Source: Chitinophagaceae bacterium
GTDB taxonomy: Bacteria > Bacteroidota > Bacteroidia > Chitinophagales > Chitinophagaceae
Direction: 5' to 3'
NCBI GenBank assembly: GCA_016720585.1
Contig: JADKKH010000001.1
Span: 868,001 to 932,000, forward strand
Length of the DNA stretch: 64,000 nucleotides
Shown here: one piece after another, positions 35,143 through 43,711 of the stretch
Layout: every line of letters starts with the position of its first letter
Numbering within the stretch: the first letter of the stretch is position 1
Made by a program: the position numbers and the translations under genes
Notes under the pieces: generated by a model
What the model saw: only the letters and a program-made list of their open reading frames with translations
Database searches by the model: none
Told to the model about the DNA's origin: nothing

Positions 35143-38100
35143 ATGAAAAAGATTTTATCATTACTGACAATCATATTGCTGGCTGCGGTGAGCAGTTACA
35201 GCCAGGCTCCCGGTATCTTCAATTACCAGGGGGTTGCCCGCAACTCGGTGGGTAATGTATTGGCAAATAAATCCATCAGCCTGCGTCTGACCATTCATGA
35301 TGGTACCGCAGCCGGTCCTACGGTATACCAGGAGTCGAGAACAGTGATCACCAATCCGTTTGGATTGTTCAATGTACAGGTGGGCAGCCCGGGTGCTACC
35401 GGTGTAACGGGAAACATTCCGGGAGTAGCCTGGGGTGTTGGTGCCAAGTATATCCAGGTAGAAATAGACCCCAATGGAGGCGCAGCCTTTATTAATATCG
35501 GAACGGCGCAGTTAGCCAGTGTTCCTTATTCTCTTTATGCAAATCTTGCCGCCGACCTGGTATTGCCATTTAATAAGACACAGGCCGATGCAGGAACTTT
35601 GTTTAAAATTACCAACTCTAACACTACCTCAGCTGGTGCTACATCACTGGAAGGATTAACAAATTCAACCGCAAATGGTGTAGCGGCAATCATTGGAACC
35701 GTTACTTCTGTTGCGCCGGGTGGTTTTTCCGCCGGTGTAAGAGGTATCAACAATGGTACTGCTGGATTAGGTATTGGTGTATATGGAAGTCAGAACGGTA
35801 GTGGCTGGGGTGTGTATGGTACTACACCCAGTGGTATCGGTGTAAATGGAGGTTCAACATCAGGAATTGGTGTTAATGGTTTATCAACCTCGGGAATTGG
35901 TGTTTTGGGAACAAGTACTTCAGGTGTCGGTGTTTCCGGAACCAGCAGTACAAGTAATGCAGGTGCTTTTATAAATACAAATGCTGCTAATAATGCACCA
36001 ACAGTATCAATAAGTCAAGCCAGCACAAATAACACAGCACTTGCAGTAAGTGGTCCCGGTATCTGGGGAAGTGCCATAGGCATTACCAATACCACTTCGG
36101 GAATGGAATGGAGAACCAGTGTGAATGGTACAACGTATACAGTAACAAAAATACCCGGCTCTACATTTAGCCCGGTACAGTTATTCAGCACCGGTGGTTT
36201 GGATTTTTCGAGTTCTGCAAGTACTTCCATTATGAGGTTGCTGGATAATACAAATGTGGGTATAACAAATACAGCTCCGACTTACAGGCTTGATGTGGAT
36301 GCTTCTACTGGAGGTTCAAACGGTCTCCGTGTTCGTAATACCTCCAGTTTTGCAACGGTTGATGTCGTTGGCGCTGGTCTTGACCAGGCTGTTCGCTTTG
36401 GAAAAAATGGTGTCATTAATTCAGGTATCAACACATTACCGGATGGCGACCATATCAACTTTTTTAAATTCGGTGCAGGAGATAAGATGGCTTTGAATGT
36501 AAACACCGGCAACTTTGGTGTTGGTGGCACTGCCATCAATGCTGTTGCGAAAGTTCATGTAAGAGGATATAATACGACTAATAACCTTTATTCATCTTCA
36601 ACCGGATTTCTCGGAGCAACAGGTATTGGTTCAAATGATATTACTGCCCAGGCCGCCAATGAAAAATGGGGTATTCATTCATTTGTTAATGGAGGAGTTA
36701 GTGTACAGCATGCCATTTTTGTTGAGCCGGGTACTACGGGAATTGTAAATACGGGATTATTCGGAAGAGTAAGTACAGCGCCTGTAGGTGGAACATCACA
36801 TGCTTTATATGCATTTGATGCCGTAAACAATGGAACAACTACATGGGCTGCTACCATTGCCGGCAGAATGAATTATTCTGACGGAACTCAGGGCCTCAAC
36901 AAAATATTAAAGAGTGATGCTGTTGGAAATGCCAGCTGGTCCACGTTAGCAGGATTAGGTCTGGTATCCGGAACTGGATTCACTAACCGGGTTGCATTTT
37001 GGAATTCTGCTTCATCAATTTCATCAAACCCCAATTTTTGGTGGGATGACGCAAACTCAAGATTGGGTATTGGTACTACCACTCCTGCTTATCCATTGGA
37101 TGTAGTACATGGCGGTGCAACCGGTGCTCATATCGCATCAACAGGAAGTTTCTCAGTAGTTGATATTGACGCAAATAGTGGTGATGCGGCTTTACGTTTC
37201 CAAAAATCCGGTGTTGGCCGGTGGAATACACGCAATCGCCCGGCTGATGATTATTATGAAATATTTGAATTAGGTGGTGGTGGAAGCCGTTTTGTGATCC
37301 AGGATGCAACCGGTTGGGTAGGTATTGGTGGTCCAGGCGCAACTACTGCACCTGCTTATCAATTAGATGTTGAGCATGGTGGAGCAACTGGTATCCGCAG
37401 TAAGTCTTCTGCTTCTTTCTCTGTAGTGGATATTGACGCAAATAGTGGTGATGCAGCTTTACGTTTCCAGAAAGCCGGTGTCGGCCAGTGGAATACCCGC
37501 AACCGTCCTGCTGATGACTATTATGAAATATTTGAATTAGGTGGTGGCGGAAGCCGGTTGGTTATCCAGGATGGTACTGGTAACGTTGGTATCGGTCAGA
37601 CAGTTGCTCCTGCATATAAATTAGATGTACTGCATGGTGGCTCTACAGGCATCCGTGTTCAATCATCTGGTTCTTTTTCTGTTATAGATATTGATGCTGC
37701 CAGTGGTGATGCGGCTTTACGTTTTGCAAATGCAGGCGTTAACCAGTGGAATATCCGTAACCGTCCGGCTGATGATTATTTGGAAATTTTTGAATTAGGT
37801 GGTGGAGGAAGCCGAATGGTTATCCAGGATGCAACTGGTAATGTAGGTATCGGTCAGACCGTTGCTCCTGCATATAAATTGGATGTACTGCACGGTGGTG
37901 CAACCGGTCTACGTGTACAATCAAGTGCAACTTTCTCAATAGTGGATATTGATGGTGCAAATGGCGATGCCGCCTTGCGTTTTGCAAAAGCTGGTGTTAA
38001 TCAGTGGAATACAAGAAACAACCCTGCAACTGATGACTACCAGATATTTGAATTAGGCGGTGGAGGAGAAAGATTTCAGATTCAGGATGCTACCGGTAAT

Positions 38101-39366
38101 GTAGGTATTGGCGGTATTTCACCAGCCTATCGTTTAGATGTTCAGCATGGTGGAGCAACCGGAGTACATGTCGTATCTACGGCCACTTTCTCTGTGGTTG
38201 ATATTGATGGTGCAAATGGTGATGCCGCTTTGCGTTTCCAAAAAGCTGGCGTTAATCAGTGGAATACAAGAAACAACCCTGCAACTGATGACTACCAGAT
38301 ATTTGAACTTGGCGGTGGTGGTGAAAGGCTGAGAATTGATAATACAACGGGTGATGTTAATATTGCCCAAAACTTAAATGTAGCAGGTACTTTGACCAAA
38401 GGTGCAGGTGCATTTAAAATTGACCACCCGCTAGATCCGGCAAACAAATATTTAGTGCACAGTTTTGTGGAAAGCCCGGATATGATGAACATTTATAACG
38501 GTAACATCGTTACAGATGCAAATGGTAAAGCTACTGTTCAACTCCCTGATTATTTTGAAGCTTTGAATATGGAATTCCGTTACCAGTTAACAGTGATTGG
38601 CGCTTTCGAACAGGCTATAGTCAATAAAGAAGTTAGTAATAACCAGTTTGAAATAGCAACAAGCAAGCCCAATGTAAAAGTTAGCTGGCAGGTGACAGGT
38701 ATCCGTCATGATGCTTATGCTGAGAAGAACCGTATACCAAATACAGTTGAAAAAGAAGCTAAGAATAAAGGCAAATACCTGAGCCCGGAATCGTTCAATA
38801 TGCCAAAAACTGCTAAGATTGGATATTCTCCAGAACCGGAAGTATCATCACTCAATGATGTGAAGCCTGCTGCCAAGAAAACTGTTGACCCGGCCAGCTT
38901 AAGTGGCGGTAGTCTGAATTACACTGCTCCAAAAACTACAACCAACAAAGCAGTTGATAACAGTGGTAGTGTTGCAAATACTGAACCTGCTAAAGCAGTT
39001 GTAAAACCTGTTGATAACAGCGGTAGCGTTGCTGATGTAGAAGCCACCAAACCAGCAACTAAGAAGGTGGATAATTCAGGCAGTGTTTCAGATCAGGAAA
39101 TACAGAAGCCGGTTATCAAAACTCAGGAAGTTAAAGCAGACAAAACCATTGAACCTGTCAAAGCAGTTAAGGAAGAACTCCCGGCTATTTTGAAAGGAAC
39201 CTCCATGGATCCTAATGCCAGGCCAATAGTACCTGCTTCAAAAACTCCGGATGTTGTAGCGCCTGCACAGAATTCAGGCAATACACAGCCCGCAACAGAG
39301 CAAAAGCAAGTATCTAAAGAAAACAATTCAGTTCCTTCTTCTGCAAATCCTGTAAAAAAGAATTAA
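35143..39366 (+). CDS. Giant repeat-rich surface protein, adhesin/tail-fibre-like (module copy 2)
   Basis: 1407 aa, intact. Order: signal peptide MKKILSLLTIILLAAVSSYS; N-terminal domain as in copy 1 (nearly identical to about residue 345); four 10-residue SGIGVNG repeats (35830-35949); a divergent middle; five 85-89-residue repeats (37077-38345), each with a LDV-HGGATG start, DIDANSGDAALRFQKAG, RNRPADDYYEIFELGGGG and QDATGNVGIG; a beta domain with FKIDHPLDPANKYLVHSFVE (about 1090-1205) seen in many tail-fibre-like bacterial proteins; then a Lys/Pro/Thr tail with VDNSGSV words. No T9SS domain of its own is visible. Probably on the surface; binding target unknown. Confidence 0.8.
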   Translation: MKKILSLLTIILLAAVSSYSQAPGIFNYQGVARNSVGNVLANKSISLRLTIHDGTAAGPTVYQESRTVITNPFGLFNVQVGSPGATGVTGNIPGVAWGVGAKYIQVEIDPNGGAAFINIGTAQLASVPYSLYANLAADLVLPFNKTQADAGTLFKITNSNTTSAGATSLEGLTNSTANGVAAIIGTVTSVAPGGFSAGVRGINNGTAGLGIGVYGSQNGSGWGVYGTTPSGIGVNGGSTSGIGVNGLSTSGIGVLGTSTSGVGVSGTSSTSNAGAFINTNAANNAPTVSISQASTNNTALAVSGPGIWGSAIGITNTTSGMEWRTSVNGTTYTVTKIPGSTFSPVQLFSTGGLDFSSSASTSIMRLLDNTNVGITNTAPTYRLDVDASTGGSNGLRVRNTSSFATVDVVGAGLDQAVRFGKNGVINSGINTLPDGDHINFFKFGAGDKMALNVNTGNFGVGGTAINAVAKVHVRGYNTTNNLYSSSTGFLGATGIGSNDITAQAANEKWGIHSFVNGGVSVQHAIFVEPGTTGIVNTGLFGRVSTAPVGGTSHALYAFDAVNNGTTTWAATIAGRMNYSDGTQGLNKILKSDAVGNASWSTLAGLGLVSGTGFTNRVAFWNSASSISSNPNFWWDDANSRLGIGTTTPAYPLDVVHGGATGAHIASTGSFSVVDIDANSGDAALRFQKSGVGRWNTRNRPADDYYEIFELGGGGSRFVIQDATGWVGIGGPGATTAPAYQLDVEHGGATGIRSKSSASFSVVDIDANSGDAALRFQKAGVGQWNTRNRPADDYYEIFELGGGGSRLVIQDGTGNVGIGQTVAPAYKLDVLHGGSTGIRVQSSGSFSVIDIDAASGDAALRFANAGVNQWNIRNRPADDYLEIFELGGGGSRMVIQDATGNVGIGQTVAPAYKLDVLHGGATGLRVQSSATFSIVDIDGANGDAALRFAKAGVNQWNTRNNPATDDYQIFELGGGGERFQIQDATGNVGIGGISPAYRLDVQHGGATGVHVVSTATFSVVDIDGANGDAALRFQKAGVNQWNTRNNPATDDYQIFELGGGGERLRIDNTTGDVNIAQNLNVAGTLTKGAGAFKIDHPLDPANKYLVHSFVESPDMMNIYNGNIVTDANGKATVQLPDYFEALNMEFRYQLTVIGAFEQAIVNKEVSNNQFEIATSKPNVKVSWQVTGIRHDAYAEKNRIPNTVEKEAKNKGKYLSPESFNMPKTAKIGYSPEPEVSSLNDVKPAAKKTVDPASLSGGSLNYTAPKTTTNKAVDNSGSVANTEPAKAVVKPVDNSGSVADVEATKPATKKVDNSGSVSDQEIQKPVIKTQEVKADKTIEPVKAVKEELPAILKGTSMDPNARPIVPASKTPDVVAPAQNSGNTQPATEQKQVSKENNSVPSSANPVKKN
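37077..38345 (+). repeat. Five in-gene tandem repeats of 255-267 bp
   Basis: Equivalent GAT codons of the LDV motif fall at 37099, 37366, 37624, 37882 and 38137, giving periods of 267, 258, 258 and 255 nt. The last two units share the variant NNPATDDYQ in place of NRPADDYYE. A region prone to copy-number change by recombination. Confidence 0.9.
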
Positions 39367-39397
39367 ACAGGGTTGGTAAAAATTAAATAGAATCGAA

Positions 39398-39429
39398 AGA
39401 AGGTCACTACGGTGGCCTTCTTTTTTTTT
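39398..39429 (+). terminator. Terminator of adhesin module copy 2
   Basis: GAAGGTCAC-TAC-GGTGGCCTTC stem followed by nine T residues. The rest of the roughly 300-nt gap to the next gene holds a degenerate CCTCTCC/AGAAGAGG palindrome and no gene. Confidence 0.85.
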
Positions 39430-39668
39430 CGCCAACCTCTCCCAGCTATAAGGCAGGCACTTGAGAAGAGGAGGGGCCGAAATTTTCTTTTAATGCGAAT
39501 GATAATACGCGTGAAGTAAAAATTGAAGCTGTAAGCCTGGTATACAAAATATTGTAATTCTTTTGTGGGAAGATTTTTTTCGCCAGATATTCTATAGAAC
39601 ATTTGTTTAGAAATACGGTTATTACCTGCCCCGCAGTAAAAAGATTTTATTTTTTGTAATTTAGAAGT

Positions 39669-40264
39669 ATGATAGAAGTAAGAGAACCGGCAAGGGCCTA
39701 TGGTAAGAAAAAACACACGGTGGAAGAATACCTGCGATGGGAGAAAGAATCATTACAAAAAAATGAATATTACCGGGGGGAAATATTTCTGATGCTGGAG
39801 CAGGAGCCAGGCATATTATTATTGCAAAAAACCTGATGCGGGACCTGGCAACTTCTTTAAGGGGGAAGCCCTATCAACCCTATGGGAGCGATTTAAGGAT
39901 CCACATTCCCGAAAACACTTTATTTACTTATCCTGATATTGCTATTATTTGCGGCGATATTATTCCTTCTGATGAAGATACCGACACAGCCATCCTGCCT
40001 ACGGTAATAATTGAAATTCTTTCCCCATCCACAAAGTTTTATGACCGGGGCGAAAAATTTAAACTTTACAGGGACATACCTTCTTTAAAAGAATACATCA
40101 TGATTGATGCCGAATCACCAGGCATTGAGGCATTCAGCATCAACAGCAGCGGCCATTGGGAACTAGCGGAATATAAAACTACGAATGGCCCGCTACCCAT
40201 TCATTCAATAAATCTCTTTCTGGAAATCGCAGATATTTATGAGGATACTAAACTGGTATCATAA
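39669..40264 (+). pseudogene. Uma2-family (DUF820) putative endonuclease, -1 frameshift
   Basis: ATG 39669 starts MIEVREPARAYGKKKHTVEE and runs to YYRGEIFLM, then leaves frame; adding one G in CTGATGCTGGAG at 39794 restores [19 protein letters not shown], the expected Uma2 continuation. The remainder (from 39836) is intact: [35 protein letters not shown] with the PD-(D/E)XK residues, and [14 protein letters not shown]. Uma2 proteins are restriction-endonuclease-like, abundant in some bacteria, of unknown role. A single missing base could be a sequencing error. Confidence 0.8.
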
Positions 40265-40267
40265 AAA

Positions 40268-40293
40268 AAAGGAAGGCTTTTCAGCCTTCCTTT
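40268..40293. terminator. Bidirectional terminator
   Basis: AAAGGAAGGCT-TTTC-AGCCTTCCTTT, 11-bp stem with A and T runs on either side, between the convergent Uma2 and TPR genes. Confidence 0.88.
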
Positions 40294-40321
40294 AAATAAA
40301 TCACAGTAGAATATTTATTAG

Positions 40322-41041
40322 TTATTTCCCTTTTGGCTTAGCCGGTGTCTTTGTTCCTCCTTTCAGATTCTTTTCACAGGCATCCAGGTTTTGTTTGGCG
40401 CCGGTAAACTGAGGATAGAAAGTCAAAGCCTGTTGAAAATCTGTTTTCGCACCGGCATAATTTTTTGCATCCATTTTTAATACACCCATCAGGTTGGCAG
40501 CCGCAGCATTCAATGGTATCGCCTGCTGAGTTCCATCAATCGAAGTAAAATTCACGCCTATTTTCTTACTGGTAGTATCTGCAATAACTATCCGTGCAGA
40601 AAGTTCTGATTCAGCCGTTCTTTTTAACTGGTACTGGCCCACGGCCATTTTATAGATATGGTAGGGATTTTTTGTTTTGGGACAAACCTGCTCATACAGG
40701 CCGACCGATGTTTTGGGGTCACCCAATTCATCATAGCATTCTGCAACACGGGCCATCGCTTCCACATTTGCAGGTAAAGCTTTATACACTTCTTCGCCCA
40801 GCAGCAGGGAACTGTAATAATTCTTAATGGTGAAATAAAGCATGGACAGAGTGTCTTTATACATAAGACTGTTATCCGCCGCTAAATAACCATGCAATCC
40901 GTTAATAGCTGCATTTACATCATTATAGGTTAATGCCTGGTTATATACTTTCAGGTAGTGTTTTTTCATAGCGGCACTGTCCTGCGCACGGGCCCCGGTT
41001 GCCAGGATAAGTAATAAAAAAAACGGTACAAACTTTTTCAT
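40322..41041 (-). CDS. Exported TPR-repeat protein
   Basis: About 239 aa with a signal peptide (MKKFVPFFLLLILATGARAQ). Helical TPR-like repeats in the middle and C-terminal third (ANVEAMARVAECYDELGDPK; NLMGVLKMDAKNYAGAKTDF), then a basic GGTKTPAKPKGK tail. Probably a periplasmic scaffold protein. Two adjacent ATGs (41044 and 41041) are possible starts. Confidence 0.75.
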   Translation of the reverse strand: MKKFVPFFLLLILATGARAQDSAAMKKHYLKVYNQALTYNDVNAAINGLHGYLAADNSLMYKDTLSMLYFTIKNYYSSLLLGEEVYKALPANVEAMARVAECYDELGDPKTSVGLYEQVCPKTKNPYHIYKMAVGQYQLKRTAESELSARIVIADTTSKKIGVNFTSIDGTQQAIPLNAAAANLMGVLKMDAKNYAGAKTDFQQALTFYPQFTGAKQNLDACEKNLKGGTKTPAKPKGK

Positions 41042-41137
41042 CATTTAAAGGTTTTTGATTAGTTAATTAGTGGATAAAAATAAGGTTTCCCGATTAAAAT
41101 TCACGGCATTTTTAGGGTCAATACAATAATTTGCAGG

Positions 41138-42082
41138 ATGAAGCCGAAAATCATGCTGGGAGCGGTGCTGCTGGGAATTAACTTAATAGCGGGGGCACAA
41201 CAGGAGGATTCACTGGATACGGAACGGTTGGTTAAAATGGTCAGCCTTTCCGAAGTGATCATACGAAGCGACCTTAATATTGCCCGGTTCATCGAACAGG
41301 TAAAAAACGATACCACCTTTTATAAGGCCTTCCGCAACCTTCATATGCTGAATTTTACCTCCTGGAATGATATCCGTATCAAGGACAAAAAAGGAAAGAT
41401 CAAAGCATCACTGGTAAGTAAGACCAGGCAAAACCGATCGGCCGGTTGCCGGAGTATGGAGATCTTAACGGAAAAATCCAGTGGAAATTTTTACGATGAA
41501 AACGGGGGTTATAATTACAATACCGCTGAAATGTATGCCGGTTTATTTTTCACGAAAGGAAAAGTTTGCGGAGAAAATAATATTGTAAAAGGGATTGATT
41601 TTAATCCCCGTAATCTGAGTGGGATGGCAAAACATAAGGAGCAATTGAAGATGCTTTTTTTTAACCCCGGTAAAAAAATTCCCGGAATCCCTTTTATCGG
41701 TGATAAGATCAATCTTTTTGAACCGGAACATGCCCGGTATTATGATTTCTTACTCGACTATGGGGATTATGAGGGACAGTCCTGTTATATTTTTTCCATT
41801 ACAGCAAAAAAGGATCTGACCGGGGGTGAAAAAGACCGTATCGTTATTGACAGTATGATCACCTGGTTCAATATAAAAACGATGGAAGTAATGGCCCGCA
41901 ATTATGATATGAGTTATGATGCGGGGGTTTACGATTTTGATGTGCACATGGAAGTACAGATGATGAAATTCGGCAACTACCTGGTTCCGAAATTACTCCG
42001 GTATATAGGTAACTGGGATGTGGCGTTTAAGAAAAGGGAACGGGGGTTGTTTACGGCGACTTTGTTTGATTTTGGAGAGTAG
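41138..42082 (+). CDS. Exported protein of unknown function
   Basis: 314 aa, signal peptide MKPKIMLGAVLLGINLIAGA. The body is soluble and aromatic (IRSDLNIARFIEQVKNDTTF; NPGKKIPGIPFIGDKINLFE; DYEGQSCYIFSITAKKD). The pattern of a lipid- or carrier-like beta sheet is possible, but I do not recognise the family. Divergent from the TPR gene. Its 3' flank begins the inverted repeat around the four-helix-bundle gene. Confidence 0.65.
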   Translation: MKPKIMLGAVLLGINLIAGAQQEDSLDTERLVKMVSLSEVIIRSDLNIARFIEQVKNDTTFYKAFRNLHMLNFTSWNDIRIKDKKGKIKASLVSKTRQNRSAGCRSMEILTEKSSGNFYDENGGYNYNTAEMYAGLFFTKGKVCGENNIVKGIDFNPRNLSGMAKHKEQLKMLFFNPGKKIPGIPFIGDKINLFEPEHARYYDFLLDYGDYEGQSCYIFSITAKKDLTGGEKDRIVIDSMITWFNIKTMEVMARNYDMSYDAGVYDFDVHMEVQMMKFGNYLVPKLLRYIGNWDVAFKKRERGLFTATLFDFGE

Positions 42083-42600
42083 ATAGGCAGTTGGCAGTGG
42101 GCAGTTGGCAGTATGCAAAGGGCAGTCTACAGTAGGCAATTGGCAAATAATTTATATTTTAAAAAAATTATTTTATGGCATCCTATAAAGATTTAACCTG
42201 TTTTAAGAAAGCCTTTGAGCTTGCAATGGATATCCTTGAGATTTCTAAAAAGTTTCCAAAAGAAGAAACCTATAGCCTGACAGACCAGATAAGACGGAGT
42301 TCGAGATCTGTTTGTGCAAATTTTGCAGAAGCCTACCGGAAAAGAAGATATATAGCCCACTTTGTCAGTAAACTAACTGATTGTGATAGCGAAAATTCTG
42401 AAACGGATGTGTGGATTGATTTCTCATTTGCCTGTAAATACATTACGACAGAAGAGTTTAAAAGATTGTCTGAAAAAAATGCCGAAGTAGGCAAAATGCT
42501 GGGGCATATGATCCAAAACCCCGAAAAGTATTTATGAACGTAAAGTTTCTAATTGTGGACTGCCAATTGCCCACTGCGAACTGTGAACTACGAACTTCGA
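42083..42600. mobile_element. Four-helix-bundle gene cassette bounded by inverted repeats
   Basis: The gene at 42175-42537 is flanked by word-repeat DNA. The left side has GGCAGTTGGCAGTGGGCAGT words; the right side has the complementary CTGCCAATTGCCCACTGC. The best arms, 42094-42111 and 42560-42577, are inverted 18-mers with one mismatch. Beyond them the right side continues as GAACTGTGAACTACGAAC words. This looks like a small non-autonomous cassette with no transposase. Confidence 0.55.
42175..42537 (+). CDS. Four-helix bundle protein (23S rRNA intervening-sequence protein family)
   Basis: 120 aa, all-helical. Start MASYKDLTCFKKAFELAMDI, middle LTDQIRRSSRSVCANFAEAY, end GKMLGHMIQNPEKYL are diagnostic of the family first found inside 23S rRNA intervening sequences and structurally related to the Avd subunit of diversity-generating retroelements. 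Here it is a freestanding gene inside an inverted repeat. No reverse transcriptase or template repeat is nearby. Function unknown. Confidence 0.9.
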   Translation: MASYKDLTCFKKAFELAMDILEISKKFPKEETYSLTDQIRRSSRSVCANFAEAYRKRRYIAHFVSKLTDCDSENSETDVWIDFSFACKYITTEEFKRLSEKNAEVGKMLGHMIQNPEKYL

Positions 42601-42604
42601 ACTA

Positions 42605-43660
42605 CTAACGACCCACCGACTGCGCATATTTTCTCCATTTCTCTATCACCTGTCCCATATCATCGGGAAGCGGGGCTTCAAAAAACATTTCTTTCCCGGT
42701 TGATGGATGAATAAAGCCCAGTGTTTTTGCATGCAGGGCCTGCCGCCGGCAGATTTGAAAACAATTATCTACAAACTGTTTGTATTTGGTAAAGACGGTC
42801 CCTTTTACAATTTTATCACCCCCATAAAAATCATCATTGAAAAGCGGATGACCCAGGTGCTTCATATGCACCCGAATCTGGTGCGTGCGGCCTGTTTCCA
42901 GAATGCATTCTACCAGTGTAACATAACCAAAACGTTCCAGCACCCTGTAATGTGTAACGGCTTCTTTACCATGATCGCCTTCGGGGTAGGCTTCAAATAA
43001 TTTCCGGAGCCGTAAGTGCCGGCCAATATGGGCCCTGATGGTTCCGGTATCATTGAGGATATCGCCCCAGGCAAGTGCAACATATTTTCTGCTGATGGTA
43101 TGATCAAAAAATTGTTTGGCCAGGTGCCGCATGGCATTATCCGTTTTTGCCAGTACCAAAAGACCGCTGGTATTCTTATCAATGCGGTGAACCAGCCCGA
43201 ACCGGGGTAATGTGTCTTCCGATAATTCCGGGTTTTGTTGTTTCAGGTAATAGGATACACCATTTAATAAGGTGCCGGTATAATTGCCGCTACCCGGGTG
43301 AACAACAATGCCGGCAGGTTTATTAATGATCATCAGGTCGGTGTCTTCATACACAATATTCAGCTCCATTTTTTCGGGAACCACCACGGTTTCTTCCGGG
43401 CTCATGTCCGAATAAACGATGATGACATCCAGAGGCTTTATTTTATAGTTGGAACGGATCTCTTTTCCATTAACGGTTACCATTCCGGTGCTGATAGCCT
43501 GCTGTACCTTATTTCGGGTGGCCCCTTCTATACGGTTTACGAGGAATTTATCAATGCGTAACGGATCCTGTCCTTTGTCCACGACCAGGCTGAACCGTTC
43601 GTAGAGGTCATCATTGTTATCCTGGATATCCGGGTTTTCTATTTCGTTTTCATCCATCAT
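42605..43660 (-). CDS. RluA/RluD-family 23S rRNA pseudouridine synthase
   Basis: About 351 aa using the ATG at 43660 (MMDENEIENPDIQDNNDDLY); the frame is open to 43786 but the added part overlaps the promoters and lipB. N-terminal S4 domain (RIDKFLVNRIEGATRNKVQQ), catalytic motif PRFGLVHRIDKNTSGLLVLA with the invariant Asp in HRIDKNTSG, and LVECILETGRTHQIRVHMKH. Length and an S4 domain favour RluD-like function (pseudouridines in helix 69). Confidence 0.9.
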   Translation of the reverse strand: MMDENEIENPDIQDNNDDLYERFSLVVDKGQDPLRIDKFLVNRIEGATRNKVQQAISTGMVTVNGKEIRSNYKIKPLDVIIVYSDMSPEETVVVPEKMELNIVYEDTDLMIINKPAGIVVHPGSGNYTGTLLNGVSYYLKQQNPELSEDTLPRFGLVHRIDKNTSGLLVLAKTDNAMRHLAKQFFDHTISRKYVALAWGDILNDTGTIRAHIGRHLRLRKLFEAYPEGDHGKEAVTHYRVLERFGYVTLVECILETGRTHQIRVHMKHLGHPLFNDDFYGGDKIVKGTVFTKYKQFVDNCFQICRRQALHAKTLGFIHPSTGKEMFFEAPLPDDMGQVIEKWRKYAQSVGR

Positions 43661-43665
43661 AGCGG

Positions 43666-43700
43666 CAAAGGTAAAGGATGGGTTTTTGTTGGTAAATTTG
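43666..43700. promoter_or_regulatory. Divergent -7 boxes between rluD-like gene and lipB
   Basis: In the 51-nt gap: TACCTTTG on the minus strand (43666-43673), 5 nt from the pseudouridine synthase ATG, and TAAATTTG on the plus strand (43693-43700), 11 nt from the lipB ATG. Both imply very short leaders. -33 elements are not clear. Confidence 0.5.
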
Positions 43701-43711
43701 CGGCTTGGTTT

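Noticed and set aside
28780..39366. Prophage tail-fibre region
   Set aside because: Although the large proteins resemble tail fibres, they carry bacterial signal peptides, are paired with T9SS-sorted proteins, and no capsid, portal, terminase, integrase or lysis gene is present.
42175..42537. Avd component of a diversity-generating retroelement
   Set aside because: No reverse transcriptase, template repeat or variable repeat was found in the window; only the fold family is shared.
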